Below, piece by piece: positions 1 to 11,354 of a stretch of DNA of 64,000 nucleotides (within the stretch, counting starts at the first letter, position 1; every line of letters starts with the position of its first letter). A model generated the notes under the pieces. That model had not been told where the DNA came from. It did not search any database and saw only the letters and a list, made by a program, of their open reading frames with translations. The stretch is taken from positions 19,879 to 83,878 of the forward strand of contig MU128919.1 of NCBI GenBank assembly GCA_014904985.1, given 5' to 3'. Origin of the DNA: Hydnum rufescens UP504 (taxonomy: Eukaryota; Basidiomycota; Agaricomycetes; Cantharellales; Hydnaceae). Both the position numbers and the translations under genes were made by a program.

Positions 1-667
1 CCGTTTTCTTGTTCCCCCCATCTCCTCACTCTGGAAATCAACACTGTCTACTACTGTCAACCATTCTGCTTATAATCTAAAGAAAAGTCTATCTAAAGCC
101 ATCTGGAGCTAAGTCATCTTCAAGGTTGTTGAGACCAAGCTACTGGAAGCCATCTACATGAATACTGAAGCCAAGGATAGTTGCAGAACCTAAGGTTAGA
201 GTTGCTGGACATCCAAGGAAAAAGTAAGCATAATGAAATATGAGTCAGGAAAGAAGATTGAAGCATACTAACCAAACTAACCAAGCACTGACCATTCTAT
301 AGGCCCACTGATATCTGCATTTTGACCAGGAGGACATAAACAAGGACACACAAATATCAGTAAACAAACAAACACAACACAAACACATATAAGCCTTTCT
401 ACAAGCATCCCTCACATATTAGCCTTCCTATAAGCATTCCATATGACATATAAGCCTTCCTATAAGCATCTACGGTATATCATTGACTATTGCTAGTCCA
501 TATCACATTCCATTCTCCAATAAACACATACATATCTTGCAGAGAGTGATCAACCATTGAAGCGAACCAACCCATTTGAATAAACAGAAATGCAGTCTCC
601 CATCTACACACTGGCTGAACCAGATTTTGATTTGACAGTCATCAGAGCTCCCAACCCTTCTTCTATA
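1..667 (+). mobile_element. LTR-family repeat A, left copy (5' truncated by window edge)
   Basis: This stretch matches 19,555-20,223 in direct orientation and the split copy 8,805-15,853 in inverse orientation. All three copies stop matching just after the motif CTTCTTCTATA (here ending at 667), so this is taken as the repeat edge next to the retroelement interior. It contains several tandem copies of a unit of about 27 bp built around TATAAGCCTTTCTATAAGCAT. The complete copy at 19,100 has a TATA-like GTATATAAGC ahead of the part seen here. The gag ATG at 590 lies inside the repeat, so the true LTR edge may be earlier than 667. Confidence 0.75.
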
Positions 668-2400
668 ACTGGTGGTCCTTACAGGGGTAATTCTCACTTC
701 AATGAACCTTTCACCTCTCCAAAAACATTCCACACCAGTAACATAATGACATCAACAGACTCAGAAACAATGGCCAGAGTAGCAAATCCATGTGCAATGC
801 CATGGCCCACAGGCAGAGATGCTCCGCATTTTAAGGGAAAACATCTTGACAACTTCCTCCTTGACTACAAAGCTTGTTGTGATGAAGCCCTCTATGATGA
901 TCACAGGAAATGCAAGAACATTATCTGATTCTGCAGCAATAAAGAAGCTGAATTACTAAAGAATCTCCCAGAAGTTAAGAACCCATCTACCTTTGAAGCC
1001 CTGGCAGCTCATCTCAGGAAACTCTATGGACAGACAGACAGATGACAATGATATACTTGAGAATGACTGGCAGACTTCTGCCAACAAAAGAGAACAATTG
1101 TCAACAAGGCAGATCTGGACGAATATTATTGCAAATTTATCACACAAGTTCAGTGCCTTGATGAAAAGAAAGTCCTAGCTGAGTGAGACCAAGATGACCT
1201 TTTCTGGCAAGGGATTCCACAATGTCTCCAGAAGATTGTACTCCCATTGTTCTGCTATGTCCCAGGATTCTGATGACACAAAACCATTGGATTGCACAAC
1301 GGCCTATGACACAATGAAAACCATACTCAAAGAGGATCTTTATTACAACTTCAGACATCTCAATAAGGATAGACCACAAACCACCACAAAGGCCAAGAAG
1401 TCTAAACCCAGAATCATTATTACAAATCACGTGGCAGATATAGTGACTCCTCAGATGAATCAGAAGCCTCAGAAAGTGAAGAAGAAAATAGCAACTCAGA
1501 CAGCAAAAGTGAAGAAGAGCCAGTTGCCATATCACCTTCATCCATTAAAAAGGTCTCCACCAAATCAAAGCCTATAGTCATCCCATCACTATGCAATATG
1601 ACTGAACAAATCAGTGACCTCACACAGTCCTTCAATGAAATGAAAATTCACATGGCACAGTCACAGCCAAATGGACAAGCTCTTAATCCTTATATGCAAC
1701 CTTCCCACCCAGAAACATGGATTCAAGGAAGCCCAGCTACCTATCCTAACAATCAGGCACTCAGGTCTAATCGTACTCAAGGCCCTAACATGTCAGCTGG
1801 TGCCACTCTCTGTTGGTTCTGTGAGAAAACAGGAACACATAATGTTGGAATGAAGAACTGTCCAGATGCTCAGGCTATGGTTCACCAGGGCATTATCAAG
1901 TATTCTATTGAAGGAAGACTTGTAAAAATGGATGACACCCAACTACCATGAGGAATAGCAGGAAAAGGAGGAATTAAACAAGCCATAGTGGATGATATCA
2001 AACGAATCAGGGATGAATCCCCTCATCAATGAACCACTGGGGCAATCAGTATTGTCGATAAAAATGGACATTCTCCCTTCACAACACACTCATATGCAAT
2101 AGCAGCAGGTCCTTTCATATCTGCACCAGCTGCCAAAACAAATAAACCAGATCATCATCATAATCCCTTGGGAGATAGAACCAATCAATGTCCTAAACAT
2201 TGAATGTATGTTGATGTGCCACCACATGGCCCAACACAAGACAAACCTCCAGTTAATCAGCCAGACTCATCACCAATGAATCCAGAACCAGTACAGCCAG
2301 CCCCAGAGAAACCTCCACAACCAAGTTATCCACCAGGAATACTGCCCTCCTCAATTCTAAATGAAGCAACAATGGAGAAGCCCACTCATAAGAAAACAAT
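590..2400 (+). pseudogene. Ty3/gypsy gag, decayed
   Basis: This is the nucleocapsid/capsid part of a Ty3/gypsy polyprotein. Frame 2 from ATG 590 gives a capsid-like stretch (DAPHFKGKHLDNFLLDY, then LDEYYCKF near 1,120 and DDLFWQGIP near 1,200), as in gag of gypsy elements from mushroom-forming fungi. A serine/glutamate-rich linker follows near 1,440-1,540, then a Cys-containing segment CWFCEKTG near 1,815 that may be a remnant zinc knuckle. The frame is broken by TGA codons at about 926, four clustered at 1,040-1,062, 1,182, 1,949, 2,031 and 2,202. It also slips to frame 3 between about 1,255 and 1,420 and back again. No TAA or TAG was seen in the followed frame. It cannot encode a full protein as it stands. 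Confidence 0.85.
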
Positions 2401-3600
2401 CCTCCTCAAATTGATCCCCAAGAGGAAATGATAGACATTGAGATAGCTCGACCAGAGAAACGAATCCCAAAGAATCCTCCAACATATCGTTTCACTACAG
2501 ACTTTCAAGATGCTTGTGAAGACAAGGAAATAGCAAAGAAGGTGCTAAACCAAACAGTTGAAATAACTCTTGGAGACTTCCTTGGAACAGCCCATGGACC
2601 TGCAAAAATACTCGCAGCTGGACTTAAACTTAAACACGAATATAATCCCAAACATTGAGAGCCACTCACAGTCAATCATGCTACCATAAAACCACATTTT
2701 CCTGCAACAGAAGCCTCTGATTATGACTCTGATTATGAGGCAGAACTAGAAGACTACTATGATCTTATGATGACCAAGGATTTGGATGAAGAACCATATC
2801 CACAAACACAAACATGAGACCCTCATCAAGTTCAAGTAAATCTTGTAGGAGTCCTTGGACCAAACCCTTTGTTCACCATGGATACAGGAAAAATTGTGGC
2901 TAAGGCAACAGGACAGAATGGGACCAAAGATGTTGTACTCATGATTGACACCAGATCCGAATTAAACCTCATCTCCCAGGAAGTCCAGCAAAAGTTAAAC
3001 ATCCCAATAGATTATGATGGACAAAACTGGTCATTACAAGGAATCAACAGTGGACCTGAACCTCTGGTAGGATGCTGCTGAAATGTTCTGATTGAAATAG
3101 GAGGGATATGATTCGACCACCACTTCTTTGTCAAAAAGGGAAGCTTCGAAGGCCATGACATACTTCTTGGACAACCATGGCTAGTAGGAGTCAGGGCTCA
3201 AATAAAATACAAAGGAGCAACAGATGGAATTCATGGAATGGATATTCAAGTCTATGAAAAGGGACACCCATCAGGATCCTCTGTTTCTCTCCATGCTCTT
3301 ATGAATGAATCCCGAGAGCAGGACAAGCTTGTTCTTGCAGCAGCTGTAATACCCCCAAATTAATGGCCATCAGAAACAAGTAAACCAGGTCCATCACAGC
3401 TGTGATATCGATATAAAACAAATGGAGTATCATTAATCTGAAACACACCCAAAACCTTACCAGAAAACTATGAATACTACCACACAGAAGCAACACCATC
3501 AGATCAATCATCAGAAGGGAACTCACCATTCATCCCAACAATTGGTAGAGAGTTGTCAGAGGCCTTATGACTCCCAGAAATGCATACAAAGGACTTCAAC
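2400..3600 (+). pseudogene. Ty3/gypsy pol: aspartic protease region, decayed
   Basis: Frame 1 runs from about 2,401 into a retropepsin-like segment. LMIDTRSELNLIS near 2,938-2,976 stands where gypsy proteases have D-S/T-G-S-E-x-N, so the catalytic aspartate is visible but the active-site glycine reads as arginine. GHDILLGQPWL near 3,150-3,185 is the usual C-terminal protease motif. The frame holds TGA at 2,656, 2,816, 3,079, 3,109, about 3,404, 3,439 and 3,568, plus a single TAA near 3,361. Gag and pol are in different frames (2, then 1), with the switch near 2,395. The missing active-site glycine and the stops make this copy inactive. Confidence 0.8.
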
Positions 3601-3759
3601 CCAAGCACAAACAAGTACCTCATGGATGCCATCATGAATAAAGACAGCCTTTCAGTGCAATACCTCCATGAAACTTGGAAATCATCCTCTGCAGTATCAG
3701 GAAATCAGCTTGAAGACAACCTTGTACATGTTTATAATGAACTAAAGCCAAACCTTGTC

Positions 3760-4710
3760 AATAAATCTCCCAAAAAGTGGAAAACTTCAGCTATCGTATT
3801 GGCCAAGTCATCAGGAATGCCAGGAAAATGAAATACAAGACTGTGGATAAGAAGAAGAGTCCAATACCCTTGGGAGTCATTCGAAAACCAGTCATTCATC
3901 TTCCCTACAAAAATCTTCTGCCAATAACACCTCTCATACTTCTGACACATCCTCCTAGCCTAAAAGACTTCCAATACACCAAGAAACTCACCCAGAGCAC
4001 ATTAAAAAGATAATTGAGAATATCCCTAATGACTTCCTTTCGGAAGAAGAACTGGATTTACTGCTCTATGTGGTTGCTCAAAGGGAAAGAGGTCTTGCAT
4101 TTGATGAATCTGAATGAGGAATCTTTAAGACAGAATATTTCCCAGATTATGTTATGGAAACAGTCCCTCACATTCCATGGGAACTGCCTCCAATTTGTCC
4201 ACCAAAAGCTATTGTTGCAACACTTATCAAAATGATTAAAGATCAATTGGCTGCTGGAAAATATGAAACATCATGGTCCTCTTATTGTTCCCAAAGGTTC
4301 ACTGTAGCAAAACCTAAAGGAGGTATTCGAATATTCCATGATTTGCAACCCCTAAATGCAGTTTCCGTGAAAGACTCAGGATTACCACCAAACATCAATG
4401 ATTTCGCAGACAGCTTTGTAGGAGACTCAGTCTATATTGTTGCAGATCTCTATGCAGGATATGATGGACAACGACTAGCAGAAGAATCCCAGGAACTCAC
4501 AACAAGCAATTCACCACTGGGACCTGTAAAGCTCACAACATTACCCCAAGGATACACAAATTCTATGCAAGAATTCATGAAAACAGTTACACATATGATT
4601 AGACCTATGATTCCAGACAAAGCTGAAGCCTTCATGGATGATGTAGCTGGAAAAGGGCCAAAAACATGGTACAATGATGAACCAATACCCAAAAACCCAA
4701 AGATTTGACA
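3760..4710 (+). pseudogene. Ty3/gypsy pol: reverse transcriptase, decayed
   Basis: After a frame change near 3,800, frame 2 from about 3,985 encodes the gypsy RT. Recognisable landmarks are VPHIPWELPPICPPK near 4,166, the finger segment ending AGKYETSWSSYCSQRF near 4,256-4,300, HDLQPLNAV near 4,339, DLYAGYDGQRLAEESQELTT near 4,447-4,505, the LPQGYTNS motif near 4,543, and the catalytic FMDD box at 4,631-4,642. These follow the order and spacing of gypsy RTs of Agaricomycetes. A TGA at about 4,114 and another ending at 4,708 break the frame. The FMDD aspartates are intact, but the polyprotein is not continuous. Confidence 0.9.
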
Positions 4711-5640
4711 CTATATATGGGAATTCGCTCAGGTTGTTGATGAATTATTCACCACCTTCATTGAAGCTGGATGTACAGCCTCTGGATCAAAACTCATACT
4801 TGCTACACCACTTATACATATTGTGGGAAATGTTTGTTCTATGGAAGGAAGAAGACCCCATCATGGAATCATCACAAAAATAAAGAACTGGCCTCACCCA
4901 ACGAATGTGACACAGGTCCATGGATTCCTAGGAACAGTTGGAGTTGCTCAAAACTGGATTCGGCAATTTGCCAAGATAGCCAAACCTCTCACATTACTCA
5001 CCAAGAAAACTCCCAATGAATTTGAATGGAACAATCAAGCTGAGGAAGCCATGAATCAACTAAAAGAAGCCTCCACAGACCTCCCAGCTCGAAAATCCTT
5101 GAACATTGACATAGCCAGAGTATTAAAAGAAGACAAATGAACCTCTGATTATGGCCTTGTGACACTTGCAGTGGACAGCTCCATCATTGCAGTAGGCTGG
5201 ATCGAATATCAAACCCTGGAAGATGGATGTCATCCCATTGTCTTTGGATCAGTAACCAACAATGAAGCTGAAACCAAGTATTCCCAGCCACAAATCAAAT
5301 TAAAGGGGCTATTTAAAGCACTCAAAGCCCAAAGAAATGACCTCTGGGGAATCCATTTCAAAGTGGAAGTTGATGCCAAATTTCTAAAGCAAACTATCAA
5401 CACACCAGGATTACCAAATGCGGCTATGTCATGATGGATTTCATATATTCAGCTGTTTGATTTCGAATTATCCCATGTTCCAGCAACAAAACACCAAGGT
5501 CCAGATGGATTATCCAGATGCCCAGCACATGAGAATGACTCAGTCAACTCAGAAGATGAACTAGAACCAGATGAACCAGGCCATTTTATTACTGGGCCAC
5601 GATCTCTTGAAGAATATGAACACTGGATCTTGCACAGTTC
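4709..5640 (+). pseudogene. Ty3/gypsy pol: RT connection and RNase H, decayed
   Basis: The same frame continues through the RT thumb/connection (WEFAQVVDELFTTFIEAG, then VHGFLGTVGVAQNWIRQFA near 4,917-4,980) into an RNase H-like fold beginning GLVTLAVDSSIIAVGW near 5,155-5,205. The first catalytic aspartate is present in VDSS. A second block, LSHVPATKHQGPDGLSR near 5,470-5,520, is the standard end of gypsy RNase H. TGA codons at 5,138 and 5,432 interrupt it. At 5,432 the TGA sits where relatives have arginine before WI, which fits loss of a CGA codon. Confidence 0.85.
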
Positions 5641-5822
5641 CTCAGCATCCATATTATCAGCAACAAAAATCAAAAGGGAATCCTATGAAGACATCATGGA
5701 ATTCAGGCAAAATAACACAATACTCTCAATCAGGCCACAAGAAAATGCAACTAGGAATGGAGGATTTGTAGCTCTTTCATATCAAGCTCATTCAATAGTT
5801 CAAAAAGATTTCAGGACACTCT

Positions 5823-5881
5823 CCCAGCACTCACAGTCTCAACACTCACAGTCTCAACACTCACAGTCTCAACACCCAGAA
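5823..5881 (+). repeat. 15-bp tandem repeat inside pol
   Basis: About four copies of the 15-mer CACTCACAGTCTCAA. It encodes a repeated QHSQS peptide between RNase H and integrase. Copies are nearly identical, so the expansion is younger than much of the surrounding decay. Confidence 0.85.
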
Positions 5882-6039
5882 ACTGACTCAGAAATCAAAG
5901 AACATCCCCACAAAATCAAGGATTCTGATGGAAAAGACTATTGGGAAAGAATTCAATTCTATTTAAAGCATTTAAAAATACCCCCAGGAGTCAAGAACAC
6001 CAAAACATTCATTCAGGCCACCAAGCACTATTTTATGTA

Positions 6040-7220
6040 TCAAGGAACCCTGTGGAGAAGACCTAGAAATGGCCAATTGCCATTGAAAGTTGTTAAAAAC
6101 CCAGATGATCGAGTCCACTTATGTAAAGCAGCACATGATGAATCAGGCCACTGCAGATGAGACCCGACTTTCAAGAAATTATCTGATAGATTCTTTTGGC
6201 CAAACATGCTATCCTATGTAGCCTGGTATTGCCAGACATGCCATGAGTGCCAATTAAGATCCACAACCCAACCAAAATCACTTTGAGCCCGACCTACATT
6301 AACACTATATTACGTAAATTTAATATGGACACAGTCCACATGCTGGTATCTAACGGATTCAAATATATCGTGGATCTCCAGGACAATCTCTCTGGATGGC
6401 TGGAAGCAAAAATGTTATGTAAGGCCTCTAGTAAAACATTGCCCGGTTTCTATTTGAGGACGTCATGTGCTGGTTCGGCTGCATATTACAAATCACAATG
6501 GACAACAGTATGGAATTTGACGGATTAGTCCAAACAATGGCAGATGAATATAATGTTCCAATTGTCTGAGCTGCACCTTATCACCCGGAAGCAAATGGCA
6601 TGATAGAACATGGGCACAGGACTTGGATAAATTCACTATTTGTCACGTGTAAAGGAAATCCAAGTAAATGGTCAAACTATTTTTATTCATGCATGTGGGT
6701 GGACTGGGTAATGGTAAAACAAACGAACTGGCCACACCCCCTATTACCTACTCTACAGAGTAAATCATGTGTTTCCATTCGACATTACAGACACATCATG
6801 GTACACATTAAAATGGGGAACAATCCAAACCACGGAAGAATTATTAGGAATCTGTGGGATCCAATTGGTGCATAGAGATGAAGATATTCAAGCTGCCCCA
6901 AATGACACCCTTCAAGCGAGAACCCGAAGTGCCCAAGATTATGCCAGACAAAATGAAAATACATTGGTAGATGGAAATTATCAAGCAGGTACAATTGTTC
7001 CATGCAACATGGATGAAAAGGGGAAATATGGTGGATTGGACCATACTGAGTTCGGCATCACCATCCCCATGGATCCTATCAACTAGCAGGATTAGATGGA
7101 ACCCCAATCAATGGAATATTTGCTGGAAACCACTTAAAGAAATACCATATGCATGACCAAATAGCCACAATGGACATCACTGGCAATGAATTCCACAGCA
7201 CCACAGACCATAATTTAAAC
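6040..7220 (+). pseudogene. Ty3/gypsy pol: integrase, decayed
   Basis: The segment contains the zinc-binding N-terminus (HDESGH near 6,130 and CQTCHECQ near 6,232), then in another frame the catalytic core (MDTVHMLVSNGFKYIVD near 6,325-6,378, ITMDNSMEF near 6,492, and YHPEANGMIEHGHR near 6,577-6,620 with the third acidic residue in MIE). The C-terminal segment ends LAGLDGTPINGIFAGNHLKKYH near 7,085-7,150, a typical gypsy polyprotein end. At least two frame changes and TGA codons at 6,158, about 6,284 and 6,567 break it. TGA at 6,158 and 6,567 stand where relatives have arginine. Confidence 0.85.
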
Positions 7221-7409
7221 CAAAATAATGTAGCAAAATACACAAAAATCACAGACCAAGCCGTGATATATGAAGCAGAAACAAAAACAACAAAACAACT
7301 CTTCCCAGTATCACTCAGACTGGAAAATCAATTGAGAACCTACTTTTGGCCACCACCAAGAGCTACAGATTCATGGGGCTATTGGGAAAATAAAATTGTG
7401 GAGTGGAAA

Positions 7410-8804
7410 TGAAGGAACCTTCTCCAAGAAATCCTAGGGAACCCCTCAGAGGAGTCCCAGATCGCTGAATCCACTTATGAATCCTCTGAAGAATGTCCAT
7501 AAAAGGAAAAATCTATTCTCAAAAAGAAAATACCTGAAACAATCTCTACAAGCCACATCACAAGACTACGACTAAAACTATAGATCTTAGACAACCCTAT
7601 AAACATGAGGGCAAAAGAAATTTCGAATTGACACCTGGAGCCACAAAATGTTGAGTCACGGAAAGTGCCAGAATTTGAAAAACTGTTACCAGTCTACGAT
7701 AAAAACCTACTGCCACATTAAAAATCAACACCCCACCTCTTCTGATCCCTCCTGTGTCGCAGCAATGTGATCCTCCACATCTCTGATTGCCTACTCAAGC
7801 TTTAAGTTATGGAATAAAGATCTCTGGTGACCCTTCCTTCTTATTTTTTTTCAGTATCTATTGTTCTGTGCATACACTCAATGGCTCTACCAAATCGCCC
7901 CAGATGATGTCTGTATTACAACAAGGAAACATATGGGCAACATCTGACATGAGTGACACGAGTGTGGGGTAAGCCCAACAACTATAAAGGTGACATGAAA
8001 ACTAACAAGCTGTACCTCAGCCCTCCATCCACATCTATCACATTCTCTCCAAATCACATTTCTCCACAATGTCCAACTCTGCCCACTTCGACTTAACCAC
8101 ATCTTCTGCTCAAGGCTACATATTTGAATATATCCACACACCTGCCCCTTCTCCCACTTTATCTATGATTTCTGCTGGTCCCAAGACCAATGAAGATCCA
8201 GTCTTCATTTTGCTCATCAAAAAAGAAGAGAATAAAACTAGCGAGGTACAACCAAAGTACAGTTTGCGAACAAACCTCAAAACTGACACAAAAACCAGGG
8301 TTTCTGGCCAGATTCTGTGAATACTTCAGATGCCATTGTCAAACAGTACAATAACAACAAATCCTCCAAGGTCGACCAACTCGTGGGTCTCAGTTTCCAA
8401 CACATGCTCAATCCCTGCCTCACATTACACCCCTTCATCAATAACTTCTACCCACAGACGCAGATCCCTCTTAACTCGCCTCCTCTCAGCACTGTTCAGA
8501 CGCCTCTTCCTATATCACAAAATATTGCCCCATCAAATCAAAATGTGAAGGAAGAGAATGCCAAGTGACCTACAACCCTGACTGCACAGCAACTCTGGGA
8601 AATCTTCGACTCCTCCACAGAACCATCCACCAGATCAACCCGCTCATCATTCCACCTCTCTTATTCCCCTCCACATCCCCCTCATGCACCATGAAACTTC
8701 CACAAGCGCCCAATCAGTATTCCACAGCCTGGCAAGAACAGCAACTCATACCAAGCATGGCCCTCTTATCACCAAGCCATCATTGATTGTGAATGAAACA
8801 CCGC
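7410..8804 (+). mobile_element. Degenerate transposon-derived interval with proline-rich ORF remnants
   Basis: No known domain was recognised. The first part (to about 7,720) looks like the 3' tail of the gypsy element. From about 8,069 there are overlapping remnants of a low-complexity Ser/Thr/Pro/Asn-rich ORF: 8,069-8,320, then another frame 8,317-8,568, continuing to about 8,795. These are again broken mainly by TGA. The ORF ends where the inverted repeat A begins at 8,805, so it may have been cut by that insertion. CpG is very scarce here. Confidence 0.5.
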
Positions 8805-8958
8805 TATAGAAGAAGGGTTGGGAGCTCCGATGACTGTCAAATCAAAATCTGGTTCAGCCAGTGTGTAGATGGGAGACTGTATTTCTGTTGTTATTCGTTG
8901 GGCTGGTTTGCTTCAATGGTTGATCACACTCTGCAAGACGTGTATGGTGTTCAGTGGA
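8805..8958 (-). mobile_element. Repeat A (LTR family), inverted copy, outer fragment
   Basis: Reverse complement of the last part of repeat A (compare about 515-667 and 20,070-20,223). It is separated from its other part at 14,905 by the 5.9-kb foldback element. Joining the two fragments across the insertion restores the order of the uninterrupted copies. Confidence 0.85.
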
Positions 8959-8966
8959 GAATAGGA
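8959..8966. repeat. Target-site duplication, left copy (GAATAGGA)
   Basis: GAATAGGA occurs here and at 14,897-14,904, directly flanking the foldback element. In the uninterrupted paralogous copies of repeat A (around 505-530 and 20,060-20,080) the site is present once, in diverged form, which supports an 8-bp duplication on insertion. Confidence 0.85.
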
Positions 8967-8984
8967 CAGGCTGGTCAGTCACGG

Positions 8985-9112
8985 GGGGGACCTAATTTAG
9001 GTACCACTTTCGGGCAGAAAATGGTACCTAAGAGGTCCCCCAAACCTTACGGCCGAAATCAGCCATTTCAATTCAGTTTTTGGGCCATCTGTCGGCCAAT
9101 CCATGGCTGTGC
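8985..9112 (+). repeat. Subterminal inverted block, left
   Basis: Contains two facing GGTACC-centred motifs (CCTAATTTAGGTACC near 8,991 and GGTACCTAAGAGG near 9,024) followed by CGGCCGAAAT and TCGGCCAAT. The reverse complement of 14,735-14,880 has the same order and spacing. Such subterminal repeats are common transposase-binding candidates. Confidence 0.75.
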
Positions 9113-9115
9113 TAG

Positions 9116-9144
9116 ATTATTTATTATTATTATTATTTGTTTAC

Positions 9145-9240
<96 letters not shown>

Positions 9241-9662
9241 TATTATTATTATTATTATTATTATTACTACTATTATTATTATTATTATTACTACTATTAT
9301 TATTATTATTATTACTACTATTATTATTATTATACTATTATTATTATTATTACTACTATTATTATTATTATTATTACTACTATTATTATTATTATTATTA
9401 CTACTATTATTATTATTATTATTACTACTATTATTATTATTATTATTACTACTATTATTATTATTATTATTACTACTATTATTATTATTATTATTACTAC
9501 TATTATTATTATTATTATTACTACTATTATTATTATTATTATTACTACTATTATTATTATTATTATTACTACTATTATTATTATTATATATTATTATTAT
9601 TATTATACTATTATTATTATTATTATTACTACTATTATTATTATTATTACTACTATTATTAT
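9116..9662 (+). repeat. (TTA)n microsatellite with 24-bp higher-order period
   Basis: About 545 bp of nearly pure TTA/ATT trinucleotides. From about 9,265 onward ACTACT interruptions recur roughly every 24 bp, giving a higher-order repeat. It occupies the same place in the left arm as the AT-rich stretch (14,555-14,690) in the right arm, so it seems to be a local expansion of that spacer. Long open frames across it are artefacts of the repeat. Confidence 0.95.
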
Positions 9663-9730
9663 ATACATATTATCCCCCCCAGGGTCTGCCACCACAGGGG
9701 GGGGGGGGGCGTGGTTCCTGCGGGTCACGC

Positions 9731-11300
9731 ACCTGCATATACCCACCACACCTGCCGCAGCGGGTGGGGTTCATTTGCCCCGGTCAGGGCTGGTTCCATT
9801 TGGGCGCTCCCTCGAGGGAGTGGGTTTTCGTTCACGGGGCTCGTTTGCGGTTTTCATTCCCAGCGTGTCATTTGGCGGGTTCAGAGGGGGTTCGTGCGGA
9901 TTCTGGTCAAGGATCTATAGAAATAAGGAATTCAATGTTAGTACAACATTAATGCAATGCAAAAAGAGCAGCTTATGCTGCTCTTTTTGCGCCACAAGAC
10001 TAAGAAATAAATAAAAAACATAACACATACCTTGTACCCCACACCCGCAGGTGTAGGGTACTGGGGCCATGCATGCCGGCTCGTCCATATGCCGGCTCGT
10101 ACGCACGGCGGTTCGTACGGGTCCCCCATCATTCGGGGGTCGATAGGCGGGGTTACGGGGGTTCTTTATTGGTATTCGTTCGCGAGGGCAGTTGAAACCT
10201 ACAAAATATTATTTTTAAATTAGTTAGGAAATAAGGGCCACGCAAAAAGAGCAGCTTTTGCTGCTCTTTTTGCGTGGCTGTAGCTAGTGAGGGGGCGGGG
10301 ACTTACCTTATATAGAACCACACACCCGCCGTGGCGGGTGTGTGATTCCAGGCCCTTATTTGGTGCGGCGCCGTATGTCGCGTTGTTGGCGCGTTGCCAT
10401 GTCACGTTGCCGTGTTGCGTTGCTGTGTCGTGTTGCCGTGTCGTGTTGCCGTGTACCGTGTTGTTCGTCGTTTCGCAGGTTATTGTCGTGCGTTGGGTGG
10501 GCCCCAATCTAGAATAAAGCGTGTCAGTAAAAAAAAATTCTAAAGCAGTGCAAAAAGAGCAGCTTACGCTGCTCTTTTTGTGCCACAAGCATAAAGAATA
10601 AAAAATAAAAACATTAACCTTACCTTGTAGTACCCCACACCCGCTGCTGTGGGTGTGGGGTACTGGGGCCGTACTCTGGCTCATGGGTGCGGCAGTTCGT
10701 ACGGGGCCCATCGTTCGGGTGTCGATGGGCGGGGTTACGGGGGTTCTCGCGTGGGTATTCGTTCGTGCGGGAAGAAATGACCTAGAATATAAGATTGTAT
10801 GTTAGTTAAGAGTTAAAGACCATGCAAAAAGAGCAGCTTTCGCTGCTCTTTTTGCATGCCTGTAGTTACTGGGGGGGGGACTCACATTATATAGTACCAC
10901 ACACCCGCCATGGCGGGTGTGTGGTTCCTGGGGGCCTCATTTGGCGCGGTCGCATCCTTGTTTGGTGCGTTGCCATAGGTCGTGTTGCCATGTGTCGCAT
11001 TACCATATATCGCGTCTTCGTTTGGCGCGTTGCCGTGTCGCGCTGTCATGTGTCACGTTTCTGTATCACGTTGCCGGATGTCACATTGCTGCGTCGTGTT
11101 TCCGTACGTCGCATGGCTGTTTGGGCTCTCATCGTGCGTTGGACGAGGCCTCAATCTAAAATAAATAAAGAGACATTAGTAAAATGTTCCAAAGCAACGC
11201 AAAAAGAGCAGCTTTCGCTGCTCTTTTTGCGCCGGTGTATCTACTAGAACAAACACTCACCTTGTGACCACACACCCGCAGCGGCAGGTGCGTGGTTGTG
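9731..11300 (-). ncRNA. Left hairpin-intron array (5 introns, minus-strand sense)
   Basis: Read on the minus strand from the central palindrome outward, exon-like blocks alternate with intron-like blocks at 11,156-11,260, 10,782-10,885, 10,509-10,623, 10,199-10,306 and 9,915-10,030. Donors are GTGAGT, GTGAGT, GTAAGG, GTAAGT and GTATGT. Acceptors end TTTTAG, TTCTAG, TTCTAG, TTGTAG and CTATAG. Branch-like motifs (TACTAAC in the last intron, CTAAC or close variants in the others) lie about 20-35 nt before the acceptor. Each intron holds a GAGCAGC/GCTGCTC hairpin: 11,199-11,230, 10,821-10,858, 10,551-10,580, 10,237-10,278 and 9,959-9,990. Each preceding exon ends with a CACACCC/GGGTGTG hairpin just before the donor: 11,268-11,295, 10,896-10,925, 10,630-10,663, 10,318-10,344 and 10,035-10,060. 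A further exon hairpin is at 9,741-9,770. No frame stays open through the exons, so a noncoding transcript is inferred; transcription itself is not shown. Confidence 0.7.
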
Positions 11301-11354
11301 CGGTTGCCTTTCGGGCGGTTGCTTGTTGTGGTTGCAGAGATAGGAAGCAAGATG

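Noticed and set aside
590..7200. UGA recoded as tryptophan in the retroelement
   Set aside because: The TGA-only pattern first suggested an altered code. Several TGA align with arginine in relatives, TGG is still used for tryptophan, host genes use TGA as stop, and CpG loss explains CGA to TGA. Decay is the simpler reading.
8793..10014. Long ORFs of Ile, Leu or Tyr runs
   Set aside because: They are translations of the TTA microsatellite in three frames.
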